The notes under the pieces were generated by a model. That model was not told the origin of the DNA and did no database searches. It was given only the letters and a program-made list of their open reading frames with translations. From Dehalococcoidia bacterium (GTDB lineage: Bacteria; Chloroflexota; Dehalococcoidia; JAENJB01): a stretch of DNA of 7,376 bases. The position numbers were made by a program, and so were the translations under genes. Positions 1 through 6,053 of the stretch are shown in pieces (within the stretch, counting starts at the first letter, position 1; each line of letters opens with the position of its first letter). The DNA is taken from positions 1 through 7,376 of the forward strand of contig JAUYGE010000057.1 in assembly GCA_030690705.1 (NCBI GenBank). Reading direction: 5' to 3'.

Positions 1-687
1 GTCAAGGATATGATCGAAAAGATCGACGCAAAGGATGGGATCGAGCGCAAGGGGATGGTGCTGGCCGCCGTGACTAAGCTCAAGCAGTTATGAAACCACC
101 CGGCCCAATTCCTACAGGATGGGAGTCCACTGGCCGGACGCTCCGGCAAGCTGCTGCGCCTGGCCGAGATGCTGGAAGAGGCAGTGGCAGAGGGGGACCG
201 GGCCCTGGTGTTCACCCAATTCGCCGAGATGGGTCAAATGCTGAAGGGCTACCTCCAGGAGACGCTGGGCCGCGAGGTCCTCTTCCTGCACGGCGGGACG
301 GCGCGGAAGGCTCGGGACCAGATGGTGGAGCGTTTCCAGGGTGGGGCCAACGGGCCTCCCGTGTTCATTCTCTCTCTAAAGGCTGGGGGCACCGGACTCA
401 ATCTGACCGCCGCCAGCCACGTCTTCCATTTCGACCGGTGGTGGAATCCGGCCGTGGAGGCCCAGGCGACGGACCGGGCCTTCCGCATCGGACAGAAGCG
501 CAATGTCCAGGTGCACAAGTATGTTTGCGTCGGCACCCTGGAGGAGCGTATCGACCAATTGATGGAAGGGAAGAAAGAGCTGGCTGAGAGCGTGGTGGGA
601 GCCGGCGAGGCCTGGCTCACGGAGATGTCCACCGACGAGTTGCGCAAGCTTCTGGCCTTATCGAGCGAGGCGGTCCTGGAGGACTGA
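1..687 (+). CDS. SNF2-family DEAD/DEAH-box helicase, C-terminal part; 5' partial, interrupted by in-frame TGA
   Basis: One reading frame runs from the left edge to the TGA at 685-687, broken only by a TGA at 91-93. It encodes the second RecA-like (HelicC) lobe of a SNF2/RapA-type ATPase, which moves along double-stranded DNA using ATP. Visible motifs are the LKQ-L-(stop)-NHP junction at 82-102, the strand [12 protein letters not shown] (motif IV region), [15 protein letters not shown] (motif V), the SNF2 signature [20 protein letters not shown], and motif VI with RIGQ, which holds the arginine finger. The C-terminal tail, [22 protein letters not shown], is also typical of the family. Full bacterial members are about 900-1100 residues, so most of the protein lies to the left. 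If the TGA ends translation, the first lobe would be separated from motifs V and VI and the enzyme would be dead. A restart at ATG 169 would give only a 172-residue fragment with no obvious function alone. The SWIM gene follows within two bases. Identity of the domain is certain; whether the gene is functional is open. Confidence 0.9.
91..93 (+). other. In-frame TGA replacing the conserved Cys codon of the SNF2 LKQxCNHP motif
   Basis: The frame reads L-K-Q-L-TGA-N-H-P, and the family consensus at this place is LKQ(I/V)CNHP or similar. One base change from TGC or TGT would give TGA. The protein reads as normal family sequence on both sides, so nothing else is disturbed. Possible explanations are a nonsense mutation, a base-call or assembly error, or recoding. 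See the finding on this site. Confidence 0.85.
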
Positions 688-688
688 G

Positions 689-1579
689 ATGGGAAGGGAG
701 CTCTGGGGGCGTTACGACCACTACGAGCCGAGCCGCCCGCGCCCCGTCAAAGGCGGGATCAAAGCCAAGAGCGCTCGTGGCAAGATCGGCGAGACCTGGT
801 GGTCCCGCCGGTGGATAGCCGTCCTGGAGTCGTTCAATCTGGGAGCCAGGCTGACGCGCGGCCGTAGCTATGCTCGCGCGGGGCAGGTCATGAGCCTGGA
901 GATACGGACGGGAGTGGTCAAGGCCGAGGTCCAGGGTTCCCGTCCGAAGCCCTACCGGGTCACCATCCAGCTAGCGCCCCTCTCCATCACCGACTGGGAT
1001 AAGGTGATTCAGGCGATGGCCTCCCAGGCCATCTTTGCCGCCAAACTGCTGGCCGGAGAGATGCCACAGAACATCGAAGAGGCATTCCAGGAGGCCCATG
1101 TTTCCCTGTTCCCCAGCCGGGGGCGGGACCTGGTTACCGACTGCTCCTGTCCGGACTGGTCGAATCCGTGTAAGCACATAGCCGCTGCGTACTACCTCTT
1201 GGCTGAGGAGTTCGACCGAGACCCCTTCATGATCTTCCGGCTGCGGGGCAAGGACAAGGAGGAGCTCATAGCGGCGCTGCGCGAGCTATGGGCCGGTGGA
1301 GATGAGGGGACGCCAGCGGCTGTGCCCTGGCCTGGGGCGGACCTGGCGCCGGAGGAACCGCCTCCGCCGCTGGAGGACTGCCTCGATCGGTTCTGGTCCG
1401 CTGGAGAGGGTCTGGCCTCATTTCAGGCGGATATAGGGCCGCCGCAAGTGCCTGAGGCCGTCCTCAAGCGTCTGGGTCCGCCCCCATTCGGGAAGGACGG
1501 AGAGAAGGCGCTGGAAGCTTTGAGCCGGGCTTACAGGGCGGTTACGCAGGAGGCCCTGCGATTGGCCTACGGCCAGTAG
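689..1579 (+). CDS. SWIM zinc-finger protein (partner of SNF2 helicase)
   Basis: A 296-residue cytoplasmic protein. It has a CxCx6CxH SWIM zinc-binding motif at C152, C154, C161 and H163, within DCSCPDWSNPCKHIAA. The N-terminal half resembles the usual bacterial family (basic GGIKAKSARGKIGETWWSRRW at residues 22-42, then a beta-rich region), and after the finger comes the common segment DRDPFMIFRLRGKDKEEL. Residues 225-262 or so are acidic and proline-rich, probably a flexible stretch. SWIM domains are thought to bind DNA or protein partners, and in bacteria this gene type is regularly found beside SNF2 helicases, as here. The start ATG lies two bases after the helicase stop, with a strong Shine-Dalgarno sequence GGAGGA at 678-683 and a 5-base spacer, so the two genes are almost certainly co-transcribed. 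Its exact biochemical role is not known. The gene itself looks intact. Confidence 0.92.
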   Translation: MGRELWGRYDHYEPSRPRPVKGGIKAKSARGKIGETWWSRRWIAVLESFNLGARLTRGRSYARAGQVMSLEIRTGVVKAEVQGSRPKPYRVTIQLAPLSITDWDKVIQAMASQAIFAAKLLAGEMPQNIEEAFQEAHVSLFPSRGRDLVTDCSCPDWSNPCKHIAAAYYLLAEEFDRDPFMIFRLRGKDKEELIAALRELWAGGDEGTPAAVPWPGADLAPEEPPPPLEDCLDRFWSAGEGLASFQADIGPPQVPEAVLKRLGPPPFGKDGEKALEALSRAYRAVTQEALRLAYGQ

Positions 1580-1804
1580 GAAGCCGGCGATGCCCTCTGA
1601 CGACCCTCTCAGCGACTGACATCCCATTTCTTTTGCCTCGCCATCTTTTCCCCTTCAACTGATATTATGAACCCACCCCCCGACGCGTGACGCCGGGGCA
1701 ACGGTTCATCATTTATTGTCTTCTGGCGCCCGCGGTGGCAGATGAGGAGACAGGGAGTGGCACTGTAGTTGGAGCGAGAGGGATAGGCCTGCCCGATGGG
1801 TGGA
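1580..1804. other. Non-coding stretch between the SWIM gene and the cupin promoter
   Basis: No reading frame here has a credible start, ribosome site and protein-like composition. The only structure I can see is the stem-loop at 1667-1709. The part from 1720 to 1804 is GC-rich and shows no clear motif. The section up to 1666 includes short pyrimidine runs (CCATCTTTTCCCCTT near 1641). Confidence 0.6.
1667..1709. other. Imperfect stem-loop in the intergenic region after the SWIM gene
   Basis: The outer arms ATGAACC (1667-1673) and GGTTCAT (1703-1709) are perfectly complementary. Inside them, CCCCGACG (1678-1685) pairs with CGCCGGGG (1691-1698) with one A/C mismatch around the loop CGTGA. The arms are separated by small internal bulges of four bases on each side. 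The position, about 90 bases after the SWIM stop, fits a transcription end or mRNA-stabilising hairpin. However, the downstream sequence (CATCATTTATTGTCTT) is only mildly T-rich, so this is not a textbook intrinsic terminator. Confidence 0.5.
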
Positions 1805-1827
1805 GCGATTGACAGACTGTCAATCGC
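1805..1827. promoter_or_regulatory. Perfect inverted repeat (operator-like) over the -35 box of the cupin promoter
   Basis: The arm GCGATTGACA (1805-1814) is exactly mirrored by TGTCAATCGC (1818-1827) around a 3-base centre GAC. The left arm contains the -35 hexamer TTGACA. A perfect two-fold symmetric site of this length overlapping a promoter is the layout expected for a dimeric repressor such as a GntR-, MarR- or TetR-type protein. No regulator gene is present in the window, so the protein is unknown. It lies about 48 bases before the cupin start codon. Confidence 0.65.
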
Positions 1828-1838
1828 CGTGATATCTT
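1809..1838 (+). promoter_or_regulatory. Putative sigma-70-type promoter of the cupin gene
   Basis: The consensus -35 TTGACA is at 1809-1814, and a weaker -10 TATCTT (4 of 6 bases) is at 1833-1838, with an 18-base spacer. A start of transcription in the mid 1840s would leave a short leader of about 30 bases before the ATG at 1875. The -35 could partly look strong because it sits inside a palindrome; the -10 is only moderate. Confidence 0.45.
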
Positions 1839-1874
1839 CGGGCTACCCATCGATCTGAAGATTGGAGGTCTCCC

Positions 1875-2390
1875 ATGGCAGAGAGAGAAGCTATGCGTGC
1901 AAGAGAGGCGGAAGCAGTTTCCTTCAACTTATACGAAGAAGGATTCAAGTACGACGCTAATCTGCGCGAAAGAGCCGTCAAAGGAAGGGTCGTTATTAGG
2001 GGCAAGGACCGGCCATGGCAGCAGAGCCGGCAGGGTCTGATAAAGTTCTATTTGCATGCGGTGCTGGACGATACGTCCGTGGGGACCTGGCGCTTTTTCG
2101 TCCACGATATCCGTAGCCATTCCGGCAAGCATCGCCACCAGGGTGGGCTGGCCATCTATGTCATCGAGGGTAGAGGCTGGACCGTCGTGGACCGGCAGCG
2201 GCACGACTGGGAGGAAGGCGATTTGATCCTCCTGCCGGTCAAGCTGGGGGGCTGCGAGCACCAGCATTTCAATGGGGAGCCCGGCAAGCCCTGCAAGTGG
2301 CTGGCTATGATCTACTCGCCCTTCAAAGAGCTACTGGGAAGTGAGATGGAGCAAAAGGAAGCCTCCCCCGATTGGAAGGACCACGCATGA
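1875..2390 (+). CDS. Single-domain cupin protein, possible metal-dependent dioxygenase-like
   Basis: A 171-residue soluble protein with one cupin barrel. Cupin motif 1 is seen in HSGKHRHQGGLAIYVIEGRG, with likely metal ligands H86 and H88. Motif 2 is GDLILLPVKLGGCEHQHFN (residues 115-133), with H129 or H131 as a further ligand. The pattern resembles the gentisate 1,2-dioxygenase-like cupins more than sugar isomerases, but the usual glutamate close after HxH is not evident, so the reaction cannot be named. The start is supported by GGAGG at 1864-1868, six bases before the ATG. It has its own promoter-like region with a palindrome upstream, suggesting control separate from the helicase pair. 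It faces the UbiD remnant, whose recognisable part begins only about six bases beyond the cupin stop. An aromatic-catabolism role is suggested only by the neighbouring UbiD genes. Confidence 0.88.
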   Translation: MAEREAMRAREAEAVSFNLYEEGFKYDANLRERAVKGRVVIRGKDRPWQQSRQGLIKFYLHAVLDDTSVGTWRFFVHDIRSHSGKHRHQGGLAIYVIEGRGWTVVDRQRHDWEEGDLILLPVKLGGCEHQHFNGEPGKPCKWLAMIYSPFKELLGSEMEQKEASPDWKDHA

Positions 2391-2396
2391 CCCTAA

Positions 2397-2736
2397 ACCC
2401 TCCGAAACGAGTACCGGGTTGATCGGATGGTCCAAGGCCTGGACCCAGGTGCGGGATATCTCGCTGGGATCGGCCCTCATGCCCAGGGCATAGATGTCCC
2501 TCGATCCTCCAACGATGGCCACCGCCACCGAGCCGGCGTAGACCGTGCCGTGCGCATCAGTGACTTCCTCGAAAAGGAAACCAGTCCGGTCCTCAGGCGC
2601 CAGGCCTCGGAATTGCCAGCGCACCAGGGGCATTAGCTCTGTGTCTTTGTTGATGGGCTTCGCTATGCGTGTTAGCCTGGCCCGCCCCCTCGAGCGCTGC
2701 GAGGTAGTCCCGCAGGTCCCGGTAAGACCGTGTCAT
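2397..2736 (-). pseudogene. N-terminal remnant of a second UbiD-family decarboxylase, frameshifted and truncated
   Basis: Starting at the ATG 2736-2734, three bases after the stop of the lipoprotein gene, the minus strand encodes MTRSYRDLRDYLAALEGAGQ, a typical UbiD-family N-terminus. The natural continuation LTRIAKPINKDTELMPLVRW lies in another frame, and removing one G near 2676-2677 joins the two exactly. The sequence then runs through RTGFLFEEVTDAHGTVYAG and ends at HPINPVLVSEG. In intact relatives, about 350 more residues follow, including all prenylated-FMN, metal and catalytic residues; here homology stops near 2397 and the frame runs antisense into the cupin gene to a stop at 2331. 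In the unshifted frame translation stops early. It is not a copy of the UbiD at the right edge; the aligned parts differ greatly. A 303-base open frame (2331-2633) might be annotated as a small hypothetical protein, but it is only part of this remnant. The frameshift might be a sequencing error; the truncation is harder to explain away. Confidence 0.85.
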
Positions 2737-2739
2737 CCC

Positions 2740-3813
2740 CTATCTGCCCTCCTTGACCTTACGCACAAATGTCGCGTCGACCACCTGGGAAAGGGGAACG
2801 GCTTCTTTTACATTGGCTCGTTCTCTTGAAACGTCTATGTCTGTCTGCACCGCCGAATCCTGCCAGGACCCATCCTCGCTGACGGTGTCAATAGACAGAT
2901 CATAGGTCCGGTCGGCCACGTCTTGCGCTAGCTTGAGCTCATCCATCATCAGCTTGACGATCTCCACCCGGTTCTTTGGGTCACGCAGGTACTGGCACCC
3001 TTTGACACTCGCCCGTACGACCCGTAGGACCTGGTCAGGGTTCTCCTTGATCTTTTTATCAGAAGTGGATATGCCCGACATTACGATGTCCACCACATCC
3101 TTGAAACGCACCAACAGTGACAAGCCCTCTTTCTCGGCGGCTATGGCGAAGGCCGGGTCCATGACGCTACCATCAATCACCCCTGTTCTAATTGAGACCA
3201 GTCTGGTAGCGCTGTTCGAGATAACCACGAAAGTGACCTCTTTGTCAGGGTCTACCCCGGCCTTCTTAAGGGCTAACCTGGCCAGGACCTCCACGGTTCC
3301 GCCGACCGACGCCACGCCAATCTTCTTGCCGCGCAGGTCGGAAACTGTCTTGATATCTGCGCGGGCTACCAGGATGTGGGGAGTCTTATCCAACTGGGCC
3401 ATTATGGCTTTGATAGGGACACCTGTAACGGCTGCCCGGACGGACGAGCCCCAGGAGGTAACGTAGTCTATGTCTGTGCCTCCAATCATAGCCTTGACCG
3501 CGATGTCCGAGGCAATAATGGGTGTTTCCACTTCCAGGGCCTCGCTCTGGTAAAAGCCCTTCTTCTTGGCTACAACGACGCAGAAGTCGGTGAAGCCGGT
3601 AGTCTGAAAGGGCATAACGACCTTCTCAACCTTGCGCGGGGTGGGCGTGGCTGGAGCAGCGGTAGGTGGGACGGCGGTGGGTGGCGCTGCAGTAGCTACT
3701 GCCGGCGCCGGCGCCGGCGTTGGTGTCGGAGGCGCCGCCGCCGGAGCGCAGGCGCCTATCAGGATGCCCATCAGTAAAAAGGCGCCAGCCAGGGCAGCTA
3801 TTGGCTTTCCCAT
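2740..3813 (-). CDS. ABC-type substrate-binding lipoprotein, NMT1/SsuA-like (copy 1 of 3, promoter-distal)
   Basis: A 357-residue exported lipoprotein. Residues 1-21 form a signal peptide with hydrophobic core and lipobox IGAC; C22 would be lipidated. A flexible Pro/Thr/Ala linker covers residues 23-59, and the two-lobed periplasmic-binding fold (NMT1/THI5/SsuA type) follows from about residue 61, with blocks such as VVAKKKGFY, VKAMIGG, LRGKKIGVASVGGT and TSDKKIKENPDQVLRVVRA. Such proteins usually capture small organic ligands (nitrate, sulfonates, thiamine precursors, aromatic acids) for an ABC importer; the ligand here is unknown. It lies third in a tandem array, three bases after copy 2, so translation is probably coupled. 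The UbiD remnant follows three bases after its TAG stop, which suggests an original receptor-decarboxylase operon. No permease or ATPase is visible nearby. Confidence 0.92.
   Translation of the reverse strand: MGKPIAALAGAFLLMGILIGACAPAAAPPTPTPAPAPAVATAAPPTAVPPTAAPATPTPRKVEKVVMPFQTTGFTDFCVVVAKKKGFYQSEALEVETPIIASDIAVKAMIGGTDIDYVTSWGSSVRAAVTGVPIKAIMAQLDKTPHILVARADIKTVSDLRGKKIGVASVGGTVEVLARLALKKAGVDPDKEVTFVVISNSATRLVSIRTGVIDGSVMDPAFAIAAEKEGLSLLVRFKDVVDIVMSGISTSDKKIKENPDQVLRVVRASVKGCQYLRDPKNRVEIVKLMMDELKLAQDVADRTYDLSIDTVSEDGSWQDSAVQTDIDVSRERANVKEAVPLSQVVDATFVRKVKEGR
3701..3718. repeat. Short tandem repeat (GCCGGC)x3 inside the linker of copy 1
   Basis: Three exact GCCGGC units encode part of the Ala/Pro linker just after the lipobox. 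The hexamer is self-complementary and could slip during replication, changing linker length by two residues per unit without shifting the frame. It is most simply explained by the low-complexity linker in a GC-rich genome. Confidence 0.6.
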
Positions 3814-3816
3814 TTC

Positions 3817-4884
3817 TTACCTTCCTTCCTTTACTCTCTTGATGAAGCTGTAGTCAAAAACGTCGGCTACGGTGGTAGTTGGCTTGGCGCCGGCCTGGCT
3901 GATAGCCTGCTTCACTTCCTGATTAATCGCATCCTCAGGGACATCGCCGTCTTCGCTAAAGGTCTTTGTGATATCAGAATAGGTCGCTTTAGCTTCCGCC
4001 GGCGTGGCGTTGAGTTCTTTCACCATGTACTCAACCATTTCGTCTTTGTTTTTGGGGTCCTTGATATACTTTAGTCCCTTTGCCGTTGCCCGCACGACGC
4101 GAAGAATCACGTCGGGGCGCTCTTTTATCATTTTATCGGAGGCGCCAAGACCGGCTAGAGGCATGTCCATTATGTCAGACATCTTGAGCAACTGCCTCAT
4201 GCCTTCGTTTTCGGACTTGATGGCGTAGAGAGGCTCCAGGACCGTGCCTTGAATAATACCCCCTTTGAGCCCTGCCAGTCGCTCCGGGTTGCCGCCGATG
4301 GTGGTTATTGTCGCATCTTTCTCCGGGTCCAGTCCATAGTATCTCAGGGCGGCCCTTATCATCTGCGTTGGCGAGTCTTCGGGGGAGGCCACTCCGAAGT
4401 TCTTGCCTTTCAAGGCTTTCCCTTCGGTTATCTCGGGCCTCACAACCAGCACGTGGTACGGTTTGGAGATCGTCGCCATAACCCCCTTCACCTGGACCCC
4501 CTGGGCGGCGGCCCGCATAACGGAACCGAGGGCGAAGACGAAATCTATCTGGCCGCCGACCAGCGCCTTAACTGACACATCAGGCGCCACCCTGGTAATC
4601 TCCGCCTCGATATTTTCTTCGGCGAAGAAACCCTTCTTGTTGGCAATCTGCTGTGCCATTTCCACCAGGCCGACGCTGGGAGTTGCCATTTTGACTTTTT
4701 CGGGCTTGGGGGTAGGTGTGGACGCCGACGCAGTCGCAACCGGTTGCGAAGTTGCTGTAGGAACAGCGGCGGCGGTTTTAGGCGCAGGCGTAGGGGTCGC
4801 CGGGGCTGCTGGAGCGCAGGCGGCCAGGGCAAGCGTGCCCAGGAGCGCCAAGACGACTGTTCCGGGCATTAATCTAAGATTCAT
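3817..4884 (-). CDS. ABC-type substrate-binding lipoprotein, NMT1/SsuA-like (copy 2 of 3)
   Basis: A 355-residue exported lipoprotein. The signal peptide spans residues 1-22 with lipobox LAAC and lipid-accepting C23. A Pro/Thr/Ala/Ser linker runs to about residue 60, then comes the binding fold, beginning PEKVKMATPSVGLVEMAQQI. It shares with both neighbours the KKGF block at residues 83-86, the VKALVGG block, the ASDKMIKERPDVILRVVRA block and the C-terminal FDYSFIKRVKEGR. Similarity to the other two is clear but far from identity, so the duplication is old. The start is supported by AAGGAGGG (4893-4900 on the minus strand), about eight bases before the ATG. It lies 32 bases after copy 3 and three bases before copy 1, so it belongs to the same transcript. 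The ligand is unknown; differences in the middle region (for example PEDSPTQMIRAALRYYGL) would be where ligand choice differs. Confidence 0.92.
   Translation of the reverse strand: MNLRLMPGTVVLALLGTLALAACAPAAPATPTPAPKTAAAVPTATSQPVATASASTPTPKPEKVKMATPSVGLVEMAQQIANKKGFFAEENIEAEITRVAPDVSVKALVGGQIDFVFALGSVMRAAAQGVQVKGVMATISKPYHVLVVRPEITEGKALKGKNFGVASPEDSPTQMIRAALRYYGLDPEKDATITTIGGNPERLAGLKGGIIQGTVLEPLYAIKSENEGMRQLLKMSDIMDMPLAGLGASDKMIKERPDVILRVVRATAKGLKYIKDPKNKDEMVEYMVKELNATPAEAKATYSDITKTFSEDGDVPEDAINQEVKQAISQAGAKPTTTVADVFDYSFIKRVKEGR
3820..3831 (-). promoter_or_regulatory. Ribosome binding site of copy 1, embedded in the end of copy 2
   Basis: Read on the minus strand the region gives AAGGAAGGAAGG, with the nearest GGAAGG six bases from the ATG at 3813. 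It is made by the last codons (K-E-G-R) of copy 2, so the same bases serve as coding sequence and ribosome site. It is weaker than the AGGAGG sites of copies 2 and 3, fitting a gene that relies on ribosomes arriving from upstream. Confidence 0.55.
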
Positions 4885-4916
4885 TCCGGTTTCCCTCCTT
4901 CTTGAACCTCACTCCT

Positions 4917-5978
4917 CTACTGCTTTAGCTTCCTCACGAACGAGTAATCAAATGCCTGGGATACCGGCACCTCGTTGGTGATCTTGGCAAGGGTTCTTGC
5001 GTCGTCAATATCGAGCTTGACCACTGCCTCCGAAATATCGCCGTCATCGCTGAAGCCCTTTATCCCGATATCGTAGGTCTTGGTGGACTCTTGCAGGGTG
5101 AGATTCAACTCACCCATCATTATCTTGATGATATCGTCCCTATTCTTAGTATCCTTAATGTATTTCAACGCTTTTACGTGTGCCCGCACAAACCGCAACA
5201 CCTGGCCGGGATTTTCTTTGATTCGTTTATCGCTGGTGGCCAGGCCCCCCATGACTCGCTCCGTTATGTCGCCGGCATTGGCCAGGATACGCAGGCCTTC
5301 ACCCTCGGCTTTGATAGCAATGGCCAGGTCCAGCATAGCCGCTTGAACGGCGCCGCCCTGCACGGCCTTTAGCCGGGTGGGATTGTCCGTCAGGGCTATG
5401 GCCACGATGTCCTTCTCCGGGTCCAGGCCGTAGTACTTGACGATAGCTTTAAGCAGGACGTGGGTGGTGCCCTGCTGGGAGTCAACCCCGATGTTCTTCC
5501 CTTTTAGTTCTTGTACAGTCTTAAACTCCGGGCGAGCGACCAGCAATTGTGGAGGGCGGGTTTGGGCTGCCAGGATGCCTTTTACGGGCAGGCCCTGGGT
5601 AGCCGCCCGCAGTACCGAGCCGATGGCGCGGGTGTATTCAATCTCTCCGGCAATGACCGCTTTGACCCCGATATCCGAGCCTATGACCTGCTTATCAACC
5701 TCGAATCCTTCTTCTTTGTAAAAACCTTTCTTCTCGGCCACCACGGTGAACAGATCAGAGAGCCCCACTGCTGGTATGGCAAGGACCACCTTCTCCAGCT
5801 TACGGGGTGTAGCGGTAGCCGTAGGCCGCGGCGGAGCTGCCGTGGGAGACGCAGCCGGGGCCTTTGCCGCCGGCGCCGGTGTCGGGGTCGCTGGCGCAGC
5901 CGCTGGCGAGCAGGCGGCCAGAATGAGGCCGCTCAACAGGACCAGGAACACCATCATTGGAACCAGTCTTTTTGCCAT
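4917..5978 (-). CDS. ABC-type substrate-binding lipoprotein, NMT1/SsuA-like (copy 3 of 3, promoter-proximal)
   Basis: A 353-residue exported lipoprotein with a signal peptide at residues 1-22, lipobox LAAC, lipid-accepting C23, and an Ala/Pro/Thr linker to about residue 58. The binding fold has VVAEKKGFYKEEGFEV, LKGKNIGVDSQQGTTHVLLKAIVKYYGLDPEKD and TSDKRIKENPGQVLRFVRA, the same block order as copies 1 and 2. The start has the best ribosome site of the three, AGGAGG (5989-5994 on the minus strand), ten bases before the ATG, followed by a second overlapping GGAGGG. It is the first receptor after the UbiD gene, separated from it by a 75-base AT-rich gap that may hold an internal promoter. Ligand unknown; linkage to a decarboxylase suggests a carboxylic acid, but that is inference. 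Confidence 0.92.
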   Translation of the reverse strand: MAKRLVPMMVFLVLLSGLILAACSPAAAPATPTPAPAAKAPAASPTAAPPRPTATATPRKLEKVVLAIPAVGLSDLFTVVAEKKGFYKEEGFEVDKQVIGSDIGVKAVIAGEIEYTRAIGSVLRAATQGLPVKGILAAQTRPPQLLVARPEFKTVQELKGKNIGVDSQQGTTHVLLKAIVKYYGLDPEKDIVAIALTDNPTRLKAVQGGAVQAAMLDLAIAIKAEGEGLRILANAGDITERVMGGLATSDKRIKENPGQVLRFVRAHVKALKYIKDTKNRDDIIKIMMGELNLTLQESTKTYDIGIKGFSDDGDISEAVVKLDIDDARTLAKITNEVPVSQAFDYSFVRKLKQ

Positions 5979-6053
5979 TAGAGCCCTCCCTCCTATTTAT
6001 CTACTTATATATACTTCTCGGACAAGTACGCCTTCCAAGAATGTATGAGTCCA
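5979..6053 (-). promoter_or_regulatory. AT-rich gap before the lipoprotein array, possible internal promoter
   Basis: The central part of this gap (about 5995-6015) is strikingly AT-rich compared with the GC-rich genes on both sides. On the minus strand it reads as TATATATAAG followed by TAGATAAAT. A possible -35 such as TTGTCC or TTGGAA lies upstream, but no pair has both good hexamers and a 16-18 base spacer. The gap could give the receptors extra transcription beyond read-through from UbiD. I see no terminator hairpin in it. Confidence 0.3.

Noticed and set aside
104..123. Hairpin after the TGA as a bacterial SECIS element
   Set aside because: The stem is short and bulged, the loop does not match known elements, and no selenoprotein gene set is visible. 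Kept only as an alternative within the TGA finding.
90..587. Open frame starting with an ATG that overlaps the in-frame TGA
   Set aside because: The encoded protein is Gly/Pro/Arg-rich low-complexity sequence in the wrong frame over strong SNF2 helicase motifs.
2331..2633. Independent 100-residue protein starting at MPLVRWQF
   Set aside because: The start is internal to a UbiD family motif and the last residues are antisense to the cupin gene; it is a piece of the broken UbiD gene.
3376..3853. Arg/Gly- and Ala/Gly-rich plus-strand open frames
   Set aside because: They are antisense images of the Pro/Thr/Ala linker and signal peptide of the lipoprotein gene.
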